Source of the DNA: Chloroflexota bacterium
GTDB lineage: Bacteria > Chloroflexota > Ktedonobacteria > Ktedonobacterales > JACDGC01
DNA length: 15,907 nt
NCBI GenBank assembly: GCA_021812265.1
Contig: JAKAOI010000007.1
Span: forward strand, 1 to 15,907
Reading direction: 5' to 3'
Made by a program: the position numbers and the translations under genes. Shown piece by piece: positions 8,189 to 14,680 of this stretch; the stretch's first letter is position 1, and every line of letters starts with the position of its first letter. Under the pieces are notes generated by a model that was not told the origin of the DNA, did no database searches, and worked only from the letters and a program-made list of their open reading frames with translations.

Positions 8189-8204
8189 TGCGGGGCTTCC
8201 CGCA
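8189..8204 (+). other. Hairpin in the copA-copZ spacer
   Basis: A perfect 6-bp stem TGCGGG (8189-8194) / CCCGCA (8199-8204) with loop GCTT lies in the 113-base spacer between copA and copZ. No T-run follows, so termination is unlikely. It could be an RNA-processing or stability element allowing copZ to be expressed at a different level from copA. Confidence 0.4.
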
Positions 8205-8234
8205 GCTGCGGAAAATGAAGAAAGGTTTACTCTT

Positions 8235-8456
8235 ATGTCTGCTCTTCAAGATGTTACTTTGTCAGTTCCTGATGTGAGCTGTGAACATTGCGTTAAAACA
8301 ATCAACGGCGCATTAAGCAAAGAAAGTGGTGTAGAGTTTGTTGAGACAAGCGTTCCGACAAAATCGGTGCATGTTCGATTCGATTCCGACACTATTTCCA
8401 TGACAAGAATTGAAGAAATTCTTGATGACGCCGGCTACGCTGTAGCAAAGGCGTAG
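8235..8456 (+). CDS. copZ: Copper chaperone CopZ-like heavy-metal-associated domain protein
   Basis: This is a 73-aa single-domain protein of the ferredoxin-like HMA fold, expected to carry Cu(I) in the cytosol and hand it to CopA or CsoR. The metal-binding cysteines are C16 and C19 in the motif DVSCEHC, in place of the more usual GMxCxxC. The rest fits the fold (VKTINGALSKESGVEFVETS then VHVRFDSDTISMTRIEEILDDAGY). The ATG at 8235 follows GAAAGG (8219-8225) at 9-10 bases. The frame is open upstream into the copA end, but that part has no domain. As the last gene of the csoR-copA operon its role is well supported by context. The stop codon lies in an inverted repeat shared with the stop of the convergent TPR gene. 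Confidence 0.9.
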   Translation: MSALQDVTLSVPDVSCEHCVKTINGALSKESGVEFVETSVPTKSVHVRFDSDTISMTRIEEILDDAGYAVAKA

Positions 8457-8478
8457 CGCGCCGCCAGTTTGTGCGCTA
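8454..8478. repeat. Inverted repeat spanning the convergent stop codons of copZ and the TPR gene
   Basis: TAGCGC (8454-8459) and GCGCTA (8473-8478) are exact complements with a 13-base loop. They contain the TAG of copZ and, on the other strand, the TAG of the TPR gene. It may act as a shared 3'-end hairpin. There is no T-run on either side, so it is not a standard intrinsic terminator. Confidence 0.4.
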
Positions 8479-9360
8479 TACATCCGATTGACTAAGGCGG
8501 TATAATCGCTGCAGACGTTCGGGTTCTTGCGCCACAAGCCATGGATCTGCTGACAACATTGCGAATGCTTCGGCAAAATAGGGCCGGCTTTCATCTAATC
8601 GGCCCAACGCCGCTAAGCATTCCGCAATTTCTTCGCTCACATAGCCGGCTTGCTGTTCCTCGGATGCCGCCCATTCCGCGTACAGCGTCTGCTGCAACGC
8701 TAAAGCTTCTTGAATTTGGTTCAAAGATCGCAGCGAGCGGCCAACACACCAGCGCGCGACGCGAATTTCTTTGGCGTTGCCTGTAGTTTGCTGAAACACA
8801 TAGGCGCGTTGAAACATTGCCATTGCTTGTTCATATTGCCCCGCTTCGTGATAGGTCCAGCCAATATTGTTATACAGCGCTCCGCGCCAATGCTGCGCCT
8901 GCGGATTGTTGGTTTTTTCAGCCAGCGTCAGCGCCTGTTCATTCCATGTCAGCCGTTCACTCGGCGGCGCAGCAATACCCAGCATATGCAGCGCGTCTAT
9001 CGCATGATATTCTTCACCCTGCGCTATAGCAGACTGATAGGCGCGTTGAAACCAAAGAACCGCTTCTTCCGGCCTGCCGGAGGAATTAAAAACACGCCCA
9101 CGCTCTAATAGATAGCGCGCCAGCGCTAACGAAGCAGCATTTTGAACCAGCGGCGCAACAATATCTAACGTATTGTGCGCTTCGGCAAACTGTCGCTGCA
9201 GACCTTGCGCGCGCGCAATTTGGGTCAGTAATTGCAGATAATATGAAGTATTGCCCATAAATTCAGCTTGGGGCAGCAATTGCCGAAATTTAACCTCTGT
9301 TTCTGCAGGATTGGCATAATCCCATAATACATCAAAATCGGGAAGGGGGAATGAATTCAT
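8476..9360 (-). CDS. Tetratricopeptide-repeat protein of unknown function
   Basis: This 294-aa soluble protein is built of helical TPR-type repeats and has no signal peptide or membrane segment. The clearest repeat is at residues 165-186 (NIGWTYHEAGQYEQAMAMFQRA); others are around 80-110 (LERGRVFNSSGRPEEAVLWFQRAY) and near 240-280 (LAALGRLDESRPYFAEAFAML). The protein likely mediates protein-protein contacts; no catalytic domain is visible. The start at 9360 (MNSFPLPDFDVLW) is chosen because the open frame beyond it runs into repeat copy D. The ribosome-binding site is weak (GAAAG, 4 bases from a short spacer). The AT-rich 9361-9420 interval, with TATACT at 9403-9398 on the minus strand, could hold its promoter. 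The gene converges on copZ with a 19-base gap. No functional link to copper is evident. Confidence 0.8.
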   Translation of the reverse strand: MNSFPLPDFDVLWDYANPAETEVKFRQLLPQAEFMGNTSYYLQLLTQIARAQGLQRQFAEAHNTLDIVAPLVQNAASLALARYLLERGRVFNSSGRPEEAVLWFQRAYQSAIAQGEEYHAIDALHMLGIAAPPSERLTWNEQALTLAEKTNNPQAQHWRGALYNNIGWTYHEAGQYEQAMAMFQRAYVFQQTTGNAKEIRVARWCVGRSLRSLNQIQEALALQQTLYAEWAASEEQQAGYVSEEIAECLAALGRLDESRPYFAEAFAMLSADPWLVAQEPERLQRLYRLSQSDV

Positions 9361-9420
9361 ATCTTTCGTTTCACTTTTTCTGATATTACTATTATTTAGT
9401 ATAACAATTTTTTCATAAGT

Positions 9421-9554
9421 AGGACTTTCGCTTGAAAGAGAAGCGTATGGTTCTCGTATCTGCAATAAAGGGAGGTCTGGAGATACCCCGGAACCCAGTA
9501 CAAGAGGCGGCGCCCCTTGTACATCCCCGATGGTTCCATGCTGCAGCGAAAGTC
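9421..9554 (-). repeat. Dispersed palindromic intergenic repeat, copy D
   Basis: This 134-bp copy lies in reverse orientation relative to copy A. Its ends are AGGACTTTCGCTT (9421-9433) and CAGCGAAAGTC (9544-9554). The core hairpin is GTACAAG (9498-9504) / CTTGTAC (9516-9522). The 6-mer CATAAG occurs at 9414-9419 and 9558-9563, just outside the ends, a possible target-site duplication. It sits upstream of the minus-strand TPR gene and upstream of the orphan promoter at 9615-9644. Confidence 0.87.
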
Positions 9555-9614
9555 ATGCATAAGATTGCTTGCGGGAAAAGCCGCCATTTCATTTCTGCGG
9601 CGACTGTTTTGCAT

Positions 9615-9644
9615 CTGACAAAATACTTGAACGCATGCTATAAT
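9615..9644 (+). promoter_or_regulatory. Strong-looking extended -10 promoter without an adjacent gene
   Basis: A -35 element CTGACA (9615-9620) is followed, after an 18-base spacer, by TATAAT (9639-9644) preceded by TGC, an extended -10. This is the best sigma-70 consensus match I see in the window. The next supported start codon on this strand is at 10161, more than 500 bases away. Confidence 0.55.
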
Positions 9645-10160
9645 ATACATTATAAATGTTTTATTTATACAAAAATACTATATTTTAAGTAAGAAGATAT
9701 GTAAACAAGAAGCAGGCAATATAAATACAGAGCCTAACAGACTCACCCAATTATCTTATAATCCCACTCTGCGCATATTAATTGCAAAAATCCTGCAACA
9801 TCCAACATGCGGTGGATTTCCATCTCGTGGCGCGACGCCAGAACAACAAGAATCAAGAATCCGCTCTGGCTTCAGCCTCTGCGGAGTATCAATGATGGAT
9901 ATGGGACTTTTCCAAATAAACCGCTGAAAATCCCCGTTTTTGGGTTATTATGCCGAGTGGTATTGACCTTCAGGCGGCGCCGTTTGGCGAAGGAGTGCGG
10001 CTGATTATTGATTAATCTGCCAACATTGGCGTTATTATACAGCCAGACCCACGAATAACTACGGAAATATTTTGCATAGTGGAAGTTGGATGAAAAGTGC
10101 GATATGCTGGATATAAGCATTATTTATATCTCGAGATATGCGCTGAAAGGTCCCAAAAAT
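9645..10160 (+). other. Long structured non-coding stretch: leader, small RNA or gene remnant
   Basis: No family is recognised. Hairpins are grouped in the middle: TGGCG (9828-9832) / CGCCA (9836-9840); CCGC (9861-9864) / GCGG (9881-9884) enclosing GGCT/AGCC with symmetric TCT internal loops; and GCCAA (10019-10023) / TTGGC (10026-10030) followed by GTTATTAT. Short frames exist: a frame open from before 9661 to 9923 has no start codon, 9807-10004 gives 65 aa and 9950-10015 gives 21 aa, but none shows a domain or a good ribosome-binding site. It could be a transcribed leader of the dehydrogenase gene, an independent small RNA from the promoter at 9615-9644, or a decayed gene. Confidence 0.25.
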
Positions 10161-11150
10161 ATGGCAGATGGTGTAACTATCGTTACCGATTTCCCCTTCG
10201 ATTCGGCTGATACAAATTATTTGCAAAAATCCGTCGAATCCACCGCTATATGGCATTTTATCCGTGACGCCGCGGCGCTTCGCCTAAACGTTCCGCACGC
10301 CGATATTATCTGCTCTTTTCGGCCGCCAAATGATATAGCGCAGACTGCGCAGCGTCTAAAATGGCTGCAATATCCCGGAGCCGGAGCAGATAGTTTAATC
10401 GAACAAGGTTTTGATTTAGCAAAATTGCCATTCAAAATTTGCACCGCAAATATTGTTAACGCAGTTGCCACTGCAGAGTATGTTATAAGCGCCGCGTTGC
10501 TGTTTGCGCATAAATGGGACGCTATTTTAAATATGCAGGCAAAAAAAATCTGGGCAACCGGCCGCGAATTAAGCGAAATTCGCGCCTTTGAACTGCAAGG
10601 TAAAACAATGGGAATAATTGGTTTAGGGGCAGTTGGCAGGCATGTTGCAAAATTGGCGCGCGCCTTCGGCATGAAAACATTGGGCGTTCGACGAACAGAC
10701 ACCAGAGAAGATGATGAAGACACCATCTGCGACAGCGTTTCTTCCGCAGCATATTTAACCGATGTTTTAGAAAAATGCCATTATGTTGTGCTGGCGCTGC
10801 CGTTAACAGCCGCCACAAAACACATTATCAATGAAGCCGCGCTGAAAGCAATGCGCCACGACGCTTATTTAATTAATATTGCGCGCGGCGCCATCATTCA
10901 CGAACCTTCTTTAATTCGCGCCATGCGAGAACGATGGATTGCCGGCGCCGTTCTAGATGTTACCGAAACAGAGCCGCTTCCGGCGTCCAGCCCGCTTTGG
11001 ACTATTCCCGGAGTATTTATTTCGCCGCACGTTTCCGGTTTAACAACCGGATATAGCCGCCGTGTCGCCGAAATATTTGCGCAAAATATCAACCGGTTTC
11101 TGCAAGGACTGCCGCTGCTGTATCAGGTGGATCCGGAGAGAGGCTATTAA
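10161..11150 (+). CDS. D-isomer-specific 2-hydroxyacid dehydrogenase family protein
   Basis: These enzymes interconvert D-2-hydroxyacids and 2-oxoacids with NAD(H) or NADP(H). The 329-aa product starts at the ATG at 10161, preceded by GAAAGG (10145-10150) at 10 bases; in-frame starts farther up (TTG 10086, ATG 10104) lack this. The NAD-binding Rossmann motif GLGAVG is at 154-159. The catalytic Arg is R242 in NIARGA, the catalytic Glu lies in DVTETEPL (266-273), and the catalytic His is H290 in SPHVSG. The N-terminal substrate-binding half (1-100) is divergent, as is usual, so the substrate (glyoxylate/hydroxypyruvate, lactate, phosphoglycerate or other) cannot be named. It lacks the C-terminal ACT domain of many SerA enzymes. 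The following gene, icd, begins 148 bases downstream. Confidence 0.9.
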   Translation: MADGVTIVTDFPFDSADTNYLQKSVESTAIWHFIRDAAALRLNVPHADIICSFRPPNDIAQTAQRLKWLQYPGAGADSLIEQGFDLAKLPFKICTANIVNAVATAEYVISAALLFAHKWDAILNMQAKKIWATGRELSEIRAFELQGKTMGIIGLGAVGRHVAKLARAFGMKTLGVRRTDTREDDEDTICDSVSSAAYLTDVLEKCHYVVLALPLTAATKHIINEAALKAMRHDAYLINIARGAIIHEPSLIRAMRERWIAGAVLDVTETEPLPASSPLWTIPGVFISPHVSGLTTGYSRRVAEIFAQNINRFLQGLPLLYQVDPERGY

Positions 11151-11202
11151 TATGAAATAGCAAAGAAAATATCTTGAGGAATATGATATGCTGTGTATGC
11201 CC

Positions 11203-11233
11203 TAATGTTGGGGCCGCCGGGGCGTTAACATTA
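11203..11233 (+). promoter_or_regulatory. Inverted repeat upstream of icd, possible operator
   Basis: TAATGTT (11203-11209) and AACATTA (11227-11233) are exact complements separated by 17 mostly GC bases. They lie about 66 bases before the icd start, where a promoter or operator would be expected. No regulator can be assigned. Confidence 0.35.
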
Positions 11234-11298
11234 TTCCCGGCATGAACCACTGCAGCGATGTTTGCTGACAGTATCTGTATTATTGAGGCTTTATTTTT

Positions 11299-12399
11299 AT
11301 GGCGTCGTATCGAGTAACCGTTATCCCCGGCGATGGCACCGGTCCCGAAATTATGCAAGCCGCGCAAAGAGTTCTTGAGGCTACCGGCATAGGCTTTGAA
11401 TGGGTGGTTCAGGAAGCCGGTCAGGCGGTTTTGGAGCGCGAAGGCGTTATTCTTCCTGAAAGAGTTATTGAATCCATTAAAGACACAAAGGTCTGTTTAA
11501 AAGGTCCCCTTACTACTCCCATGCTTCGCGGCATCCGCAGCGCAAATGTTACCCTGCGAAAAAATTTAGATTTATACGCCAATATTCGCCCCGCGCATTC
11601 GTATGCCGGCATGCGCTCGCGATATAGCCGAGTTGACTTAGTCATCATCCGCGAAAATACCGAAGATTTATACTCCGGAATCGAATTTCAACGCGGATCT
11701 CCCGAAATGGCCGAGCTGGTACAGTGGCTGCATGAACGCGGCTATCAAAATTTAACAACCGACGCAGCTATCAGTATGAAATATATTTCATTTGAAGCGT
11801 CGCGCCGTATTGCCAAATTTGCCTTTGAATACGCCACAGCCAATAATCGACGCAAAGTTACAGCCGTGCACAAATCTAATATTATGCGCTTTTCCGATGG
11901 CTTATTTTTATCTACCACCGCAGATGTCGCCAAAGATTATCCCAATATTCAATTTGACGACCGAATTGTAGACAGTATGTGCATGCAGCTCACCCAGCGC
12001 CCCGAACAATATGATGTGCTCGTACTGCCAAATTTATATGGCGATATTATCTCGGATCTTACCGCCGGTATTATCGGCGGATTAGGTGTGGCGCCAAGCG
12101 CGAATATTGGCGAAAATTACGCCGTTTTTGAGCCGGTGCATGGCAGCGCGCCCCGTTATACCGGACAAAACAAAGTGAACCCCATGGCAATGATGTTTTC
12201 CGGCGCATTAATGCTAAGGCATTTGGGCGAATATCAGGCGGCTATACAAATTGAACGGGCAATTTCCGAAATTATTGCTGAAGGTAAATTTGTTACCTAT
12301 GATCTAAAACCTCATCAAGATGACCGAACCGCAGTAGGAACATCTGAGGTTGCTGACGCAATTATTGAAAGAATGCGCGCCGTTCGGGCAGGCAAATAA
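11299..12399 (+). CDS. icd: Isocitrate dehydrogenase, NAD(P)-dependent (short, decarboxylating)
   Basis: The enzyme oxidises isocitrate to 2-oxoglutarate and CO2 in the TCA cycle. The 366-aa product starts at the ATG at 11299 with GAGG (11285-11288) upstream. Family motifs in order: GDGTGPE (11-17), GPLTTP (69-74) with RSANVTLRKNLDLYANIRP (80-98), the active-site loop RENTEDLYSG (118-127), K192 in HKSNIMRFSDG, NLYGDIISD (245-253) and the nucleotide loop EPVHGSAPRYTG (278-289) followed by NKVNP. The loop RENTE-x-x-YSG and the isocitrate-type serine region favour isocitrate over isopropylmalate as substrate. R286-Y287 in the cofactor loop resemble the Lys-Tyr of NADP enzymes rather than the Asp-Ile of NAD enzymes, so NADP use is possible. 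The sensor kinase starts 45 bases after its stop and may share the transcript. Confidence 0.92.
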   Translation: MASYRVTVIPGDGTGPEIMQAAQRVLEATGIGFEWVVQEAGQAVLEREGVILPERVIESIKDTKVCLKGPLTTPMLRGIRSANVTLRKNLDLYANIRPAHSYAGMRSRYSRVDLVIIRENTEDLYSGIEFQRGSPEMAELVQWLHERGYQNLTTDAAISMKYISFEASRRIAKFAFEYATANNRRKVTAVHKSNIMRFSDGLFLSTTADVAKDYPNIQFDDRIVDSMCMQLTQRPEQYDVLVLPNLYGDIISDLTAGIIGGLGVAPSANIGENYAVFEPVHGSAPRYTGQNKVNPMAMMFSGALMLRHLGEYQAAIQIERAISEIIAEGKFVTYDLKPHQDDRTAVGTSEVADAIIERMRAVRAGK

Positions 12400-12444
12400 T
12401 CTATGGCTATCCCCGCCAAAACATGGAAGGAAGATTGAAGGAAG

Positions 12445-14568
12445 ATGTCACAGCAGCATTCCGCCAGCTTGCAAACTGCCAGAAATAATTTGGAAGGGCT
12501 TGCCATAACTCAGTTAGCCGATTACCGGCAGCGCAATGACGAAGATCTGCATTTATTGCTGGATTTATGTGATGAATCGCATCAGCTGCCGCTGGATGAT
12601 ATTGAACAAGAAGGCGTTCGCATTGCCGAAGCTAATGACCCGATAGATGTAAGACTGGAAAGCATCGAAAGAACTGCCGACGCGGTGGGCGCCGCAATCG
12701 ATATGCATTTCGCCGGAATAGAGCCGATGCGATTGTATGCGCGAGAGCAGCTGCGCCGCGCAAGGCGCGCGTATATTATGAGCGTAACCAGAGGTTTTCA
12801 GAACGCCATAAATCTTTTGAAAACTGAGGAAAATGAAAAAACGCACCTGTTTCAAGAGCGGCTGCGCGCTTTGCAGCGGGTAAACGCAACCATCAATTCA
12901 AATTTCAGTTTAGAAGAAACGTTGGCCGAATCGGCAAAAATTATCAACGCACAAGCGCACAGCGACCTGTGCGCTATTTTTACTGGCGCCGGCGCAGAAG
13001 AACTTACGCTGCGCGCCACCAGCCAAGACCCGGCAGATTTTATCGGCCATTATGTAATCCACGTAGGAGAAGAGCTTACCGGCAGAATTGCGCAGCGCGG
13101 TTTTCCTGCAGGGGTTGCAGATATTTCCTCGCTGGGGTATGAAGTTATTGAATCGGCCATGTTCGACAGCCGGTTTCGCAGCATTTTTGTTATCCCAATT
13201 ATCTATTTTGCCAATGATTCTAATACACTCGAAGGCGCGATAACGCTGCTTTCCGAACAGCCGCGTGAATATTCTGTCGAAGAAATCAGCTTTTTGGAAA
13301 TGATTGCCGGTCAATTAGCGATGGGACTGGAAAACAGCTTTATTTACAGCCGAATGGATGAGCAGTTTCGCCGCCAAGTAAATAGCATCAACACACTGCA
13401 GCATATTTCTGCTACTGTTGCCAGCTCTTTTGATCTAAGTCGTGTGCTGGAATTAATCATCTCGCAGGCAACTCCGGCCAGTGGATCTCATTATGGCGCA
13501 ATTTTTGCCTTTAACACCAATAACGCACTGCAGCTGCAAGCGCATTATCACTTAGACGCGCCCGGCCTGCGAGAAACGGTTATTCGCCACGGCGAATGCT
13601 GCGTGGGCCGCGCTATGGAACGCTGCGACCGCACATGGGCGCTGGATTGCATGCACACCGATTCTACCTGCTTTTTGCAAAAACTATCGCTGAAACTGCC
13701 AAACGCACATTCTTCATTGGCTATACCATTGGTCAGCAAAGGGCTGCTGCATGGCGTTATGCTGCTGCTTAGCCAAAGTCAGCAAATTCAGCCGCATATG
13801 CGCGCCGAAATGGTTGAAACATTGGCTCACGAAGCCGCCGTAGCAATAGAATCAACTCGGCTGTATGAGGAAACATTGCGCGCGTTAGAAGTAAAATCAC
13901 GATTGCTTCAGGAAATGCATCATCGGGTTAAAAATAACCTGCTCAGCATCGCAGCAATCTTGCGCATGGAACGCCGCAGAACCACATCTGAAGAAGCCGC
14001 AAAAATCTTAGCCGAAAGCGTCAGCCGAATTGATGGCATGGCTGCCACACACGATCTGCTATCACGCGAAGAGCAAATCGGATCTGCCAGCCTTGAAGAT
14101 TTAGCGCGGAAGTTAGTTGGTGTGGTAAGCGCTCACTTAGTTCCGCCATCCATGAAAGTAGATTTTGAAATTCGCGCCGCAGATAAAGTAGAAGTACATT
14201 CCCGCGACGCATTGGCGTTATCGCTTATTTTAAATGAATTGATAGCAAACTCAATAGAACATGGCTTCAAAAATTCCGACTACGGCAAAGTAAAAATTGG
14301 CGCATGGAAAGAACCCGACTTGATCCATTTAATCATTGCAGATCTTGGACAAAATCTTGCAGATGATATTGACTTCAGCAGTCTATCCAGCTTGGGGCTG
14401 CCATTGGTGCGCGATATAACACGCGATCAGCTCCGCGGAACTTTCACTCTGCGACGCGCCCCTTTGCCGGAGTTTTTACGCGATGAAGCCGATGATGAGA
14501 CAAATTGGACGGTTGCAGAAATTATTTTCCCGGGTGAAATGGCGCCAATTACATCAAAGACAACGTGA
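12445..14568 (+). CDS. Cytosolic sensor histidine kinase: helical N-terminus, two GAF domains, HisKA_2, HATPase
   Basis: This 707-aa protein has no membrane segment, so it should sense an internal signal. Residues 1-140 are helical and unassigned. GAF 1 spans about 145-298 and GAF 2 about 318-472. The dimerisation/phosphoacceptor region reads EMHHRVKNNLL (490-500), the HisKA_2 box, with the His pair at 492-493. The ATPase N box is LNELIANSIEHGF (596-608). The G1 box is unusual: ADLGQN (632-637) where DxGxG is expected; SSLGLPLV (648-655) fits the G2 region. GAF 2 has five cysteines in 25 residues (C385, C386, C394, C402, C409). No response regulator lies adjacent in the window. The start at 12445 has GAAGGA only 2 bases away and GGAAGG 14 bases away, so it is uncertain. 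It lies between icd and mdh and may be co-transcribed with icd. Confidence 0.88.
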   Translation: MSQQHSASLQTARNNLEGLAITQLADYRQRNDEDLHLLLDLCDESHQLPLDDIEQEGVRIAEANDPIDVRLESIERTADAVGAAIDMHFAGIEPMRLYAREQLRRARRAYIMSVTRGFQNAINLLKTEENEKTHLFQERLRALQRVNATINSNFSLEETLAESAKIINAQAHSDLCAIFTGAGAEELTLRATSQDPADFIGHYVIHVGEELTGRIAQRGFPAGVADISSLGYEVIESAMFDSRFRSIFVIPIIYFANDSNTLEGAITLLSEQPREYSVEEISFLEMIAGQLAMGLENSFIYSRMDEQFRRQVNSINTLQHISATVASSFDLSRVLELIISQATPASGSHYGAIFAFNTNNALQLQAHYHLDAPGLRETVIRHGECCVGRAMERCDRTWALDCMHTDSTCFLQKLSLKLPNAHSSLAIPLVSKGLLHGVMLLLSQSQQIQPHMRAEMVETLAHEAAVAIESTRLYEETLRALEVKSRLLQEMHHRVKNNLLSIAAILRMERRRTTSEEAAKILAESVSRIDGMAATHDLLSREEQIGSASLEDLARKLVGVVSAHLVPPSMKVDFEIRAADKVEVHSRDALALSLILNELIANSIEHGFKNSDYGKVKIGAWKEPDLIHLIIADLGQNLADDIDFSSLSSLGLPLVRDITRDQLRGTFTLRRAPLPEFLRDEADDETNWTVAEIIFPGEMAPITSKTT

Positions 14569-14586
14569 AAAAACCGCAAAAATATG

Positions 14587-14612
14587 GAATTGTATCTGAT
14601 ATGGTACAATTC
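14587..14612 (+). promoter_or_regulatory. Hairpin/operator overlapping a possible extended -10 promoter of mdh
   Basis: GAATTGTA (14587-14594) and TACAATTC (14605-14612) are exact complements; with one G-T pair the stem extends to 10 bp with loop TGATAT. Within the right arm, TACAAT (14605-14610) preceded by TGG looks like an extended -10, so the palindrome could be an operator over the mdh promoter. No clear -35 is seen and no T-run follows. A second small hairpin CCGC/GCGG lies at 14629-14639. Confidence 0.45.
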
Positions 14613-14680
14613 AAATAACATGAGGACACCGCTATGCGGATACTCACAACAATTTAAGGCAATTGAAAGGAAAAAGCATC

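Noticed and set aside
8073..8234. N-terminal extension of copZ
   Set aside because: It overlaps the copA 3' end and crosses the intergenic hairpin; the ATG at 8235 gives a standard-length HMA chaperone with a ribosome-binding site.
9361..9465. Longer start for the TPR gene at 9465
   Set aside because: The extra codons would come from repeat copy D and add no TPR sequence.
191..9554. CRISPR array or phage attachment sites as an explanation of the repeats
   Set aside because: The copies are kilobases apart, in both orientations, with no regular spacers and no integrase or tRNA nearby.
9807..10004. 65-aa open frame on the plus strand
   Set aside because: No ribosome-binding site, no domain, arginine-rich tail, and it runs through hairpins that better fit non-coding DNA.
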